Positions 27,925-35,895 of a DNA stretch of 64,000 nucleotides are shown here, piece by piece. Every line of letters begins with the position of its first letter. Position 1 is the first letter of the stretch. The stretch comes from an uncultured Clostridia bacterium. Lineage in GTDB: Bacteria; Bacillota; Clostridia; Christensenellales; Borkfalkiaceae. Position numbers and translations under genes: made by a program. Location of the stretch: assembly GCA_934254815.1 (NCBI GenBank), contig CAKQME010000006.1, forward strand, positions 62,001-126,000. The letters are read 5' to 3'. The notes below the pieces were generated by a model that was not told the DNA's origin, did not search any database, and saw nothing but the letters and a program-made list of their open reading frames with translations.

Positions 27925-28174
27925 TCTGTTCTCCTATCTGAATCTCTCCGAGCGACCAACCCGAATCGGGTAAAGGCTTTATTTCGCCCTCCGTCTTTTC
28001 GTCGCCGTCGTTTTCGTCGCGACTGTCCGCGCCGTTGCCGCTCTCGCTTAAACTATCGTCTATGCATTCGCTGTCAAACGGCGTTTCGCCGTCGCCGCGT
28101 TCCGTTTTGCAAGCTGCTAAAGCAAAACAAAACGCGAGCGACAAACTCAACAAAACGAGTATAAATCTCTTCAT
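27917..28174 (-). CDS. Small acidic lipoprotein, unknown function
   Basis: 85 residues: a signal peptide with lipobox LAAC at about residues 19-22, followed by a very acidic, low-complexity tail rich in Asp, Glu, Ser and Gly (FDSECIDDSLSESGNGADSR). I do not recognise it. Position between the peptide gene and the large surface protein gene, with an 8-base overlap (ATGACTAA) to the latter, shows it belongs to the operon. It may be an anchor or spacer protein on the cell surface. Confidence 0.6.
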   Translation of the reverse strand: MKRFILVLLSLSLAFCFALAACKTERGDGETPFDSECIDDSLSESGNGADSRDENDGDEKTEGEIKPLPDSGWSLGEIQIGEQND

Positions 28175-28180
28175 TGCCGA

Positions 28181-28303
28181 TTACATATCCGATACGTCTA
28201 CTTCTTCAAGCCCGAAAGAATTTTCGTTCAATCCGCTTTCGGTAATAACGTCAGTTACGATTTTAAATGCCGAAACGCTCGGCTTTTCATATTTCTTTTT
28301 CAT
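28181..28303 (-). CDS. 40-residue peptide gene (MKKKYEKPSV type), unknown function
   Basis: A short reading frame, ATG at 28303 and TAA at 28181, preceded by AAAGGAG at an ordinary distance. The peptide begins MKKKYEKPSVSAFKIV and ends LEEVDVSDM: a basic N-terminus, a conserved-looking core and an acidic end. I have the impression that peptides starting MKKYEKP occur widely as hypothetical proteins in gut Clostridia, sometimes compared with peptide precursors, but their role is unknown to me. No modification enzyme is visible nearby. It fills the gap between two surface-protein genes of the same operon. Confidence 0.6.
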   Translation of the reverse strand: MKKKYEKPSVSAFKIVTDVITESGLNENSFGLEEVDVSDM

Positions 28304-28320
28304 ATTTTCCGCTCCTTTGC

Positions 28321-30522
28321 TTATATCGATTTAAAATAGTTTGCAGCCGCTTCGCCGTAGAGATACAACGCCTTGGCTACGTTTGTCTGAGCCTCCGTCG
28401 AGTTATCCGCTATAAGCGTCGCCGCGTAAGAATATCCGCTTAACGTTACTTTAAATGTGGCGTTATCTGCCGTCTTGAAAGTAATTTCGTATTCCGTACC
28501 GAGCATGGGTGCGGGTATATGCGGAATATCGACGTAATATCTGCCGTTTGTCGTATCTTCGGCGTAAACGAGAGTAAACGTTCTGTCTTTGCCGTCGTTA
28601 TATTTGACGGTTATATTATAATCGTCTGCATTTTGAGTTTTAAAATACAATCTCAACGTATTATCCGCCTGCAAAAACATATCTGCGTTGATATCGGTCA
28701 ACCCAGCTATAGACCCCTCGGTTTTGGTGCTTTGCGAAATAGTAACGCCGTCAAGCGGATTTTCGCCGTCTTCGTGCAAGCCCGCGTTTGCAAGATTTTC
28801 CGTATTTACCCCGAAATAAACCTGCGCGTAAGCGCCGTAATCGAGCATTGCCGTAATAAGTTTTTTAAGTTCTGCGCTGCTGCTCTCTTTTTTAAGCAGA
28901 TAATCGGCGTATTTTCTGACCGTAAAGTTCTGAATTTCGCTGTCGGCGTCCGCCGTAATCACTCTCACCGCGATATTTTCGGTCATCTGCGCGGCGGCTA
29001 TGCCGATATTGAAATAATATTTACCGTTTTCACTCTTTTCCGCGTCGGCAAAAGTCAATCTTCTTTCTTCTTCGTTCCCTACCTTAACGGAAAGATACGC
29101 GTTATTCTTTTGAGTTTCGTCTTTCAGTTCAACGCCGAACCTCGTTTCGATTTTGCCGTTTAAAAGTAAGTTCATCGTCTTCACCGCGACGAATTTTTCC
29201 CATTGAGCCACTAATTCGATATCACTGGTTACGGGCGTTTCGAAATCATAGCTTTCGCCGTTCAATGTCCAACCTGTAAAAATATAACCGTCTCTCTTAG
29301 ACAATTCGGGAGCATTAACCGTCAACCCGTCCAAAACATTTTCTGTTGAAATAACGCTTTCATTAGAAATAAATTTTACAATAAAAGTTTTCTTCCATAT
29401 AGCACCGTCATAAGTATATTTTAAAGTCTCACCGTAATTAAATGCGCGTTTTTCAGTCCAACTCTCAGCTTTATTGTTGTTCAAAGCAAAATAAAAATCT
29501 TTAGTTACGGTAAATTCATCGCCTTTTACAGCCGTAGTCGATAAATCCGTTATAACAGACCCGCTAAACCCGTAATGGACACCGCCGCCGTTATGAATAA
29601 TACGAGTCGGATTTTCCGTTTTATCGCCACGCTTATATGTTACGGCAGAAAGGCTTTTCACCTGCGCGGTTATATCGTCGAATCCTGCGTCTTTACCAAA
29701 CAAATCACTGTTCGTTGTTCCGACAATAACAACTTGTTTACCTATGCCAGAACCTGACCAAGGAGAAGTTTGCACAAATTCGGTGTTCCACACATAACCG
29801 CTTTTAATCCAATTAGGAGTCAACGTTATATCTCCTGATATTGCAGTGTTAAAATCAAATGCCGAACCATTATTGACCCAACCCATAAACAAATAACCTT
29901 CTTTTTCGGGATCAACGGGCTTTGTAGCTTTTTCTCCGCTTTTTATTAACTGTGTAGTAATTTCTCCGTCAACATCAAATTTTACAAGAGCATTATTGCT
30001 GACCCATGTCGTACCATTATAAGTATAGGATAACGGTTTTTCATATTTATAAGTTCTGTTTGTCCATTTTTCTATTCCGTCATTGTCCGCATTTTCATTA
30101 AGCGTAAAAGTAAAACCGTCTGCTACTTGTAATTTATCCCCTTTTATCGGAGTATTTCCCAAATCTGTTATTACTGTTCCGTCAAATCTGTAATTTAAAC
30201 CTTTTCTTTCATACATTACAACACTTACACTCTCGCTTATTCCGTTACGAGTGTAGGTAACTTTGCTTTTATCGACGGCACCATCATTAAAAAACATAGT
30301 AGCTTTCGGCCATACTGTCTTATCATTGCTTTCTATCGCCCAGCACATTTTATCTTGAAACCACTCAGATTTATTAACCATATAATCAGTAGGCCAAGTG
30401 TAGATTTCAGTCTCCTCCGCTTTTACGTCGGTTTTCGGCGTTATAAACGCCCCGATCGCGCCGATAAGCCCCGCCGCCATTACGCAGCAAAGAGCAGTGA
30501 ACCATTTTTTCCTCATCTTCAT
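28321..30522 (-). CDS. Secreted multi-module surface protein with two InlB-type repeats
   Basis: About 733 residues, first gene of the importer/surface operon. A signal peptide is followed by a module beginning TEIYTWPTDYMVNKSEW, similar to the module in the 1030-residue protein. A Listeria-Bacteroides repeat (GYLFMGWVNNG) comes next, then a second copy of module plus repeat (about 250-430, GYIFTGWTLNG). The C-terminal part (about 435-733, containing LITAMLDYGAYAQVYFG) resembles a domain common in rumen and gut Firmicutes surface proteins. No enzyme motif or anchor is apparent. Of several close ATGs, the one at 30522 has the best spacing to AAGGA. It probably binds glycan or other surface proteins. 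Confidence 0.6.
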   Translation of the reverse strand: MKMRKKWFTALCCVMAAGLIGAIGAFITPKTDVKAEETEIYTWPTDYMVNKSEWFQDKMCWAIESNDKTVWPKATMFFNDGAVDKSKVTYTRNGISESVSVVMYERKGLNYRFDGTVITDLGNTPIKGDKLQVADGFTFTLNENADNDGIEKWTNRTYKYEKPLSYTYNGTTWVSNNALVKFDVDGEITTQLIKSGEKATKPVDPEKEGYLFMGWVNNGSAFDFNTAISGDITLTPNWIKSGYVWNTEFVQTSPWSGSGIGKQVVIVGTTNSDLFGKDAGFDDITAQVKSLSAVTYKRGDKTENPTRIIHNGGGVHYGFSGSVITDLSTTAVKGDEFTVTKDFYFALNNNKAESWTEKRAFNYGETLKYTYDGAIWKKTFIVKFISNESVISTENVLDGLTVNAPELSKRDGYIFTGWTLNGESYDFETPVTSDIELVAQWEKFVAVKTMNLLLNGKIETRFGVELKDETQKNNAYLSVKVGNEEERRLTFADAEKSENGKYYFNIGIAAAQMTENIAVRVITADADSEIQNFTVRKYADYLLKKESSSAELKKLITAMLDYGAYAQVYFGVNTENLANAGLHEDGENPLDGVTISQSTKTEGSIAGLTDINADMFLQADNTLRLYFKTQNADDYNITVKYNDGKDRTFTLVYAEDTTNGRYYVDIPHIPAPMLGTEYEITFKTADNATFKVTLSGYSYAATLIADNSTEAQTNVAKALYLYGEAAANYFKSI

Positions 30523-30629
30523 TACCATCCTTTTTAATAATTTTCAAAACGAATTTAAGTTTAAAAAAGCGACGGCGTTCGCCTTTTTTTAGTCGCGAAA
30601 AACGAGCAAAACATTCGCTTTGCCTATAT

Positions 30630-30687
30630 ATTGTAACACGGCAAAACTTACAAGTAAATTGCTAAAACACGCCAAAACATTGTAAAA
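30630..30687 (-). promoter_or_regulatory. Promoter and AraC-type composite operator of the importer/surface operon
   Basis: On the minus strand, -35 TTTACT (30653-30658) and -10 TACAAT (30630-30635) with a 17-base spacer. Upstream, the distal half-site AACATTGTAAAA (+ strand 30676-30687) and a proximal half-site around AAATTGCTAAAA (30656-30667) are about 20 bp apart. The proximal one overlaps the -35, as expected for an activator contacting polymerase. The layout matches those at 18.15 and 34.68 kb. Confidence 0.75.
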
Positions 30688-30795
30688 TCGGACTGCATTT
30701 AAAAAAATTTAAGCGGCGAGCAACTCATTGCTCGCCGCTTTTACCAAAATATTAAATTTTCACATTAAAAAGTCAAGGCTAATCGCTTATTCAAT

Positions 30796-31123
30796 GGGAT
30801 TCTTCACTTCGTTCAGAATGACATATCTTATTTATTTTTTCTGTCATATTGAGCGGCAGCGAAATATCCCACTGTATCAAGTAGTCCGCCCATATTCGAT
30901 GGGATTCTTCACTTCGTTCAGAATGACAATAATATTTTCGGTGGGATTCTTCGGCAAAGCCTCAGAATGACAATAATATTAAACCCTATATGTCATATTG
31001 AGCGTAAGCGAAATATCCCATTGTACAAGAAGTCCGACCTTTTTCGGTGAGATTCTTCGCAGGCTCAGAATGACAGTAATATTAAACCCTATATGTCATA
31101 TTGAGCGGTAGCGAAATATCCCA
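30796..31123. repeat. Cluster of seven dispersed palindromic repeat units
   Basis: Type 1 units (GGGATTCTTC ... CAGAATGACA) lie at 30796-30823, 30901-30928, 30943-30972 and 31049-31075. Type 2 units (TGTCATATTGAGCG ... GAAATATCCCA) lie at 30842-30871, 30991-31020 and 31094-31123. The types alternate in opposite orientation, with AATAATATTAAACCCTATA spacers in two pairs. Each unit can form a short hairpin; type 1 uses ATTCT/AGAAT and type 2 ATATT/AATAT. The 30530-31200 gap holds this cluster, the operon promoter and no gene. Confidence 0.85.
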
Positions 31124-31184
31124 CTGTATTATGTATGGAGTAAATATAAGGTCGGACAAATACTTGCGCGCAGCCTCAGGCTGC

Positions 31185-31197
31185 CAACGTCACGTTG
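31185..31197. repeat. Palindrome CAACGTCACGTTG next to the GH78-like stop codon
   Basis: The same palindrome core as after clpX (11610-11624) and at 54312-54326. It lies 3 bases beyond the stop of the minus-strand gene and is preceded by CAGCCTCAGGCTG, another small inverted repeat. Confidence 0.55.
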
Positions 31198-31200
31198 CCG

Positions 31201-33267
31201 TCACCGTTGCGCCGCCCGCCATAATATGTAACCCGCAAACGACGCTATCGCATGATCGCAACTCGCTCTCGAACTTAAATGCTCCCATAACGTCCCGGTG
31301 GTTTCAGCCATAGCCGAAAATATCTTCTTAACCTCTTCCGCAGCGCGGGTAAATTCGCCGTTGTCGCATAATAAATCGAGCCGCATTAACATACCCGTAA
31401 TTATGTTCGAGCCGCCTATTTCGGGGCGGAAATCTCTGTCGCGGTTTACTCCGAATTTCAAAATCATAACATCTGATAATTCTTTGAAATTCTCTTTATC
31501 CGCAACGCCCGAAAAGAACGCAAAATACTGGCACGTTTCGCTTATATGGTTTTTAAGTACGGAAATTCCGTTTTCGCGAACGCGGTTATCCTGAAAGAAC
31601 TCGCCGTCGAACGACTTCTCTATTATCTCGGCTTTGAGTTTTTCGGCTTTAGCTTTAAGCCTATCGTCTCCGAAAGTTTCGCTTATCGTCAGAAGCGTTT
31701 TATAATAAAGCATATTCGTCGGGAAGTTTATTCCGCAACGATACTCTTTACTACCCGCAACCGACCATTCCACGAACACCCAGCTTTCCAGATTCTCTAA
31801 AAGCCCGTCTGAATTTTCGAAATTTTCAAATGCCGACAGTATTCCGTAAAGTTTTTCTTTTGTTTTCTCTTCGTACCCTTTCAGTCTGCCGAGCTTTAAA
31901 AGTTCGCACGCGTTGAGCGCAAACCACATACAACAATTCGGAATGTATTCGCCGTTTATATGCTCACTCGGATAGCACATAGGGGTCATGCCATTTCTTA
32001 TTTCCTTAACTCCAGGGTCTAAAATCTCCGCTAAAACCGACGCTTCGAAAACTCCGTCGTCGCCGGAAAACAGCCTTGCCGCCTTAGACGAATAATACTG
32101 ATCGTTAAGCCAGCCCGCGCGTTCTCTCGACGGACAATCCATAAGAATATCGAACGAATTCTGAGCGAGCGTGTGTCTTGCGGCGTCGAGTATTTCGTTT
32201 GCCTTTTCATCGGCAAATTTTATCTCGGTTTTATACATATCGGCGTTTTCCAAAAGCCGCATACCCGCCGATATCCGCTCTATTTCGCCGTTTTCTACAA
32301 TTACTCTGATATATTTTGCCGTATACGGCTCTATACTTTCAATCGTATGTTCGCCCTTGCCGAGTTCGCACTTTATAACGTTGCAGCAATCGAGCCTTAC
32401 AGGGTCTATGCCCTCGGATTTTTCGGACAACATTTCGTCGAAAGTAATATACACGTCAGCCGCCGACAAAACGTTTACGCTTAAAGTTATAAAACCCGCT
32501 TCGTTTCTGCCGAGATCGAAATCGGCGTACTCTCCGCCTTTAAGCTCGGTTTTAAGTCCGTTTCCGCGTTTAAATGCGTACCGATAGACTTTTTCCGTCA
32601 TACACTCGTAAAGTTCGCTTTTTTCGTAACCCTCGAAATTATTTCCCACAAGATAAATAGAACGGTCTTTCCAGTCGGGCAAGTCGGGGTCGTATACAAA
32701 CGCGCCGCAAGCGTAATTTTTGCCGTTTACGGTTTTTGTCGGCGCGGTAAGCGCAAAAAGTTGCCCGATAATTTCTGGCGTTTCGCCGCTTAACGGCGTA
32801 ATCTTTTCACCGAAATAAAACGGTTTATCTTCGCCGTTAAATTTATATATTTCGGAAAATCCGCGTTGAAAGCTGTATCTTTGGGTGTTTTTAACCCTTG
32901 CGGCGTTCAGGTAACAGTCAAAATCACTTTCGGTATAGGTCTCCGCCCCTACCGTGGCGGTCAGGCTCAGAAACGCGGGCTGTTTTACGTTACTGTAACA
33001 CGCCGCGCCGTAAGAAATAAGCCTTATTACTATTTCGTTACGTCCTTTTTTAAGCACGACGGAAAACTCGTTTAAAACCGCGTAGCCCTTAGCCGTTCTT
33101 GCGGGACCGTAAAAAACGGTTTCGCCGTTGACATACGCTTTATAATAATCAGCCGCGGCGATTTTGAAATCTATTCTTTCTTCGCTTTCCGCAGAAATGT
33201 TTTTTACGAAAAGCAGGTCGAGGTTTTTATCGTCTGAAAAATCGAATATCGCGCATTTATTTTTCAT
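31201..33267 (-). CDS. Alpha-L-rhamnosidase-like glycoside hydrolase (GH78-type)
   Basis: GH78 enzymes remove alpha-L-rhamnose by inversion. The 688-residue protein has beta-sandwich domains (about 1-345) followed by an alpha/alpha barrel. Residues 377-389, DCPSRERAGWLND, match the GH78 catalytic-site motif: Asp377, Glu382 and Asp389 have the same spacing as Asp567, Glu572 and Asp579 of Bacillus RhaB as I remember it. The protein is shorter than many GH78 enzymes and lacks a signal peptide, so it is cytoplasmic. Its start overlaps the esterase stop in ATGA. Other six-hairpin specificities cannot be excluded. Confidence 0.75.
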   Translation of the reverse strand: MKNKCAIFDFSDDKNLDLLFVKNISAESEERIDFKIAAADYYKAYVNGETVFYGPARTAKGYAVLNEFSVVLKKGRNEIVIRLISYGAACYSNVKQPAFLSLTATVGAETYTESDFDCYLNAARVKNTQRYSFQRGFSEIYKFNGEDKPFYFGEKITPLSGETPEIIGQLFALTAPTKTVNGKNYACGAFVYDPDLPDWKDRSIYLVGNNFEGYEKSELYECMTEKVYRYAFKRGNGLKTELKGGEYADFDLGRNEAGFITLSVNVLSAADVYITFDEMLSEKSEGIDPVRLDCCNVIKCELGKGEHTIESIEPYTAKYIRVIVENGEIERISAGMRLLENADMYKTEIKFADEKANEILDAARHTLAQNSFDILMDCPSRERAGWLNDQYYSSKAARLFSGDDGVFEASVLAEILDPGVKEIRNGMTPMCYPSEHINGEYIPNCCMWFALNACELLKLGRLKGYEEKTKEKLYGILSAFENFENSDGLLENLESWVFVEWSVAGSKEYRCGINFPTNMLYYKTLLTISETFGDDRLKAKAEKLKAEIIEKSFDGEFFQDNRVRENGISVLKNHISETCQYFAFFSGVADKENFKELSDVMILKFGVNRDRDFRPEIGGSNIITGMLMRLDLLCDNGEFTRAAEEVKKIFSAMAETTGTLWEHLSSRASCDHAIASFAGYILWRAAQR

Positions 33268-34631
33268 TTCGCAACCTCATACATAGGAGTAGAAAACCTT
33301 GCGATTTTGCCGTTTAAGTCGACTTCGGTTTCGATAACCCAAGCCGTAACGCCCGCAGGCAAATCGGCGGCATACGCTCCGTTTTCGGCTTGAATTTTCT
33401 CCTTGAAAAACAGCCATTTATGAGAATCTTCGTCGTCGGAAGTCGTATAAGTAAGATATACGTTTTTAAATTCGCCTTTTTTATAATCGAGCGTAACTTT
33501 TCCGTTTGCAACCGTCGCTCCGTCTATAATCGGAACGGTATCTTTACCGCCGAGAACATGCTCGAAAAAGAGATATATCTCTTCGGTTTCGTTCCACGAA
33601 TGTCCGTGCTGCAAATCATATCTCTGCGAATAGAACGATTTACCCTTATTTAATTTTGCCGACTTCATTCTGTTTTGAGCCGAAAAGCAGTTATCCGCAA
33701 CGCCCGAAACGAAAAACGTCGGTTTTGTGGAGTATGGCAGATATGACGACGGGTCGTAAACCGTAACCCACTCGTCAAGTTTTCCCTCGCCGCCGAACGT
33801 CGCGTTTTTATCCGCCGCCGTCCAATAGCTGTCGTCGTAGAGATAGCCCGCCCCGTAAACGGGAGCGAACGCGTTGAAACGTTTATCCACGCCCGACGTA
33901 ACAAGCGTTATTACGCTGCCCCATGAAATACCCGTCATTCCGATTTTCGACGGGTTTACGTCGTTTCTCGAACGCAGGATATTATTGCACAGTATAGCGT
34001 TTACGACCCCGTGATAAAGCCACGAGTTTTCGTAATCGACGGGGTCGTCTTTAAGCGAACCCGTATAGTTTTCGTCGGGTCCGCCGTCGGGATTTTTTAT
34101 CTTCTGAACTTTACCCTTTACCGTGCCGAGACCATTAGAATATGTATCGTAAGCGATCGCGACGTAGCCGCGCTCGTTCCAGTAATCTATCCATTCTTTA
34201 AAAATCTGCCCGTTGCCGCCGTGAACAAGAACTACTGCGGGGTAGCCGCCTTTCGGCATTTCGCTTTCGGGTACGCCGATACAGCCGTAAACCTGCGTAA
34301 AAGTTTTGTTTTCGCGCGGGTACGCTACCGATTTAAACTTAAAAAGTTTAAGTCTTTTGCCCACGTTTACGTTTTTTACTTCCGTAATTTCGGGCGCGGT
34401 TTCAAAAAGTGTTTTTGTATCCCATATAAGGTTTGGCTTTACTACGTCCGCCACTTTATACGGTGAATCTTTATCCGGGTTAAACATTGTTTCGTTTTCC
34501 TGTCCGCCGCTTTCGGTTTTCGAACTGTCAATCGGCGTTTCGGAGTTTCGCGAGGGTTGTCCGCAACCGACAACCGCGCCGAGAGTTATTATCGCGACCA
34601 GCGCGACGGATAATAATTTTAATTTATTCAT
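33264..34631 (-). CDS. Lipoprotein alpha/beta-hydrolase, acetyl-esterase or dienelactone-hydrolase type
   Basis: 455 residues from the ATG at 34631, beginning with a lipoprotein signal peptide (lipobox GAVVGCG). The core has VLVHGGNG as the oxyanion-hole segment, GMTGISWGS with the nucleophile serine in the G-x-S-x-G elbow, and HGHSW for the catalytic histidine. Such enzymes usually remove acyl groups from plant polysaccharides at the cell surface. A longer reading frame upstream is not used: no ribosome site is seen, and a -10 box lies only 6 bases before the chosen ATG, so the mRNA may be leaderless. It is the first gene of an operon with the GH78-like enzyme. Confidence 0.75.
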   Translation of the reverse strand: MNKLKLLSVALVAIITLGAVVGCGQPSRNSETPIDSSKTESGGQENETMFNPDKDSPYKVADVVKPNLIWDTKTLFETAPEITEVKNVNVGKRLKLFKFKSVAYPRENKTFTQVYGCIGVPESEMPKGGYPAVVLVHGGNGQIFKEWIDYWNERGYVAIAYDTYSNGLGTVKGKVQKIKNPDGGPDENYTGSLKDDPVDYENSWLYHGVVNAILCNNILRSRNDVNPSKIGMTGISWGSVITLVTSGVDKRFNAFAPVYGAGYLYDDSYWTAADKNATFGGEGKLDEWVTVYDPSSYLPYSTKPTFFVSGVADNCFSAQNRMKSAKLNKGKSFYSQRYDLQHGHSWNETEEIYLFFEHVLGGKDTVPIIDGATVANGKVTLDYKKGEFKNVYLTYTTSDDEDSHKWLFFKEKIQAENGAYAADLPAGVTAWVIETEVDLNGKIARFSTPMYEVAK

Positions 34632-34637
34632 AGCATT

Positions 34638-34693
34638 ATTATACAACGAAAATTTTCGGTTGTAAATTGCTAAACCGTACCAAAACATTGTAA
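34638..34693 (-). promoter_or_regulatory. Promoter and AraC-type operator of the esterase/GH78 operon
   Basis: -35 TTTACA (34661-34666) and -10 TATAAT (34638-34643), 17-base spacer, minus strand. The distal half-site AACATTGTAA (34684-34693) and the proximal TAAATTGCTAAAC overlapping the -35 reproduce the arrangement of the other two operon promoters. CCGTACCAAAACATTGTAA is shared identically with the GH operon site. Predicted transcription starts at or within a base or two of the ATG. Confidence 0.75.
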
Positions 34694-34755
34694 TTATTAC
34701 GCAATTCAGGCAGCCTAAGGCTACGCGCAAGTATTTTTCCGACCTTATATATTTT

Positions 34756-34880
34756 TGTCATTCTGAGTGAAACGAAGAATCCCACCGAATAAGTGCAGAC
34801 TTCTTGTACAGTGGGATATTTCGCTGACGCTCAATATGACATACTTTTTAATGTCTTTCTGAACGTAGTGAAGAATCCCA
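34756..34880. repeat. Second cluster of palindromic repeat units
   Basis: Units at 34756-34784 (type 1), 34812-34841 (type 2, reverse) and 34852-34880 (degenerate type 1). They lie between the esterase promoter and the phoH 3' end, and are flanked by a CAGGCAGCCTAAGGCT segment resembling that beside the GH78-like stop. No gene is present in 34694-34921. Confidence 0.8.
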
Positions 34881-34921
34881 CCGAAAAAGTGCGGACTATG
34901 CCCGACACGCGATAACTACAC

Positions 34922-35884
34922 CTATTGCATCGACTCGGCGCGACTGTACGCCCTGATTATTTCCATTACGAGCGAATGCCTTACAACGTCGCTCGCCGTT
35001 AATCTTATCGTCTCTATTCCTTTAATATTTTTAAGTATATCCGTAGCATGCTTAAGCCCGCTCTTCTTGCCCTCCGGCAGGTCGATCTGCGTTAAATCGC
35101 CCGTTATTACCATTTTACTGCCCTCGCCCATACGCGTTAAAAACATTTTCATCTGTTCTTTCGTGGTATTTTGCGCTTCGTCGAGTATAATGAACGCGTT
35201 CGAAAGCGTTCTGCCGCGCATATACGCAAGCGGCGCAATCTCTATTGCACCGCGCTCGATGAGTTTCAGATAATTATCCATTCCGAGCATTTCCTGTAGC
35301 GCGTCGTACAAAGGGCGCAGATAAGGATCGACCTTTGTCTGCAAATCGCCCGGTAAAAAGCCCAACTTTTCGCCGGCTTCGACGGCAGGACGGGTAAGTA
35401 TTATCTTTTCTACTTCTTTATTTTTAAACGCCGACACGGCAAGCGCGACCGCAAGATAGGTTTTGCCCGTTCCCGCAGGTCCTACGCCGAAAACAACGGT
35501 GTTGTTTTTTATGGCGTCGACGTATTTTTTCTGACCTACCGTTTTACATTTAATCTGTTTCCCGCGCGAAGTAATGGCGATAACGCCCGACATAACTTTT
35601 TCTATGCCCGAAGCGTTGCCCTCTTTGGCGAGTTCTATGCAATATATGATACGAGTTTTATCTATAGGCTCGCCCGCTTTTATGATATCGCCCAGTTTTG
35701 TTATTACCGTTTCGGCAAGCATAACGTCGCTTTCCGCGCCCGATATGCGTATTTTTGTTCCCTCAACGAACGCCGAAACGCCCGTTTCGCGCGCTATCAC
35801 GTTAAGATTTTCGTCTAATACGCCCAACAATTCAGACATATTTTTGAGATTGCCCATCTCGATTTCTACCGTCAATTCAGCCAT
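34922..35884 (-). CDS. phoH: PhoH-like P-loop ATPase
   Basis: PhoH (YbeZ-type) proteins are cytoplasmic ATPases with a putative RNA-related role, often near ybeY. The 320-residue protein shows Walker A GPAGTGKT, Walker B IILDEAQN and GDLTQIDLP. The ATG at 35884 follows AGGAGGG and gives the usual start MAELTVEIEMGN; the frame extends further upstream into yqfD without a ribosome site. In many Clostridia the order is yqfC-yqfD-phoH-ybeY; here ybeY is absent and repeats follow. Confidence 0.93.
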   Translation of the reverse strand: MAELTVEIEMGNLKNMSELLGVLDENLNVIARETGVSAFVEGTKIRISGAESDVMLAETVITKLGDIIKAGEPIDKTRIIYCIELAKEGNASGIEKVMSGVIAITSRGKQIKCKTVGQKKYVDAIKNNTVVFGVGPAGTGKTYLAVALAVSAFKNKEVEKIILTRPAVEAGEKLGFLPGDLQTKVDPYLRPLYDALQEMLGMDNYLKLIERGAIEIAPLAYMRGRTLSNAFIILDEAQNTTKEQMKMFLTRMGEGSKMVITGDLTQIDLPEGKKSGLKHATDILKNIKGIETIRLTASDVVRHSLVMEIIRAYSRAESMQ

Positions 35885-35895
35885 ATTCAACCCTC

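Noticed and set aside
30796..31123. Possible CRISPR array
   Set aside because: Repeat units alternate in orientation, differ in sequence and have irregular, similar spacers; no cas gene is present.
33264..34730. Longer start for the esterase lipoprotein (33 extra residues)
   Set aside because: The extension would hide the signal peptide, covers the promoter and has no ribosome site.
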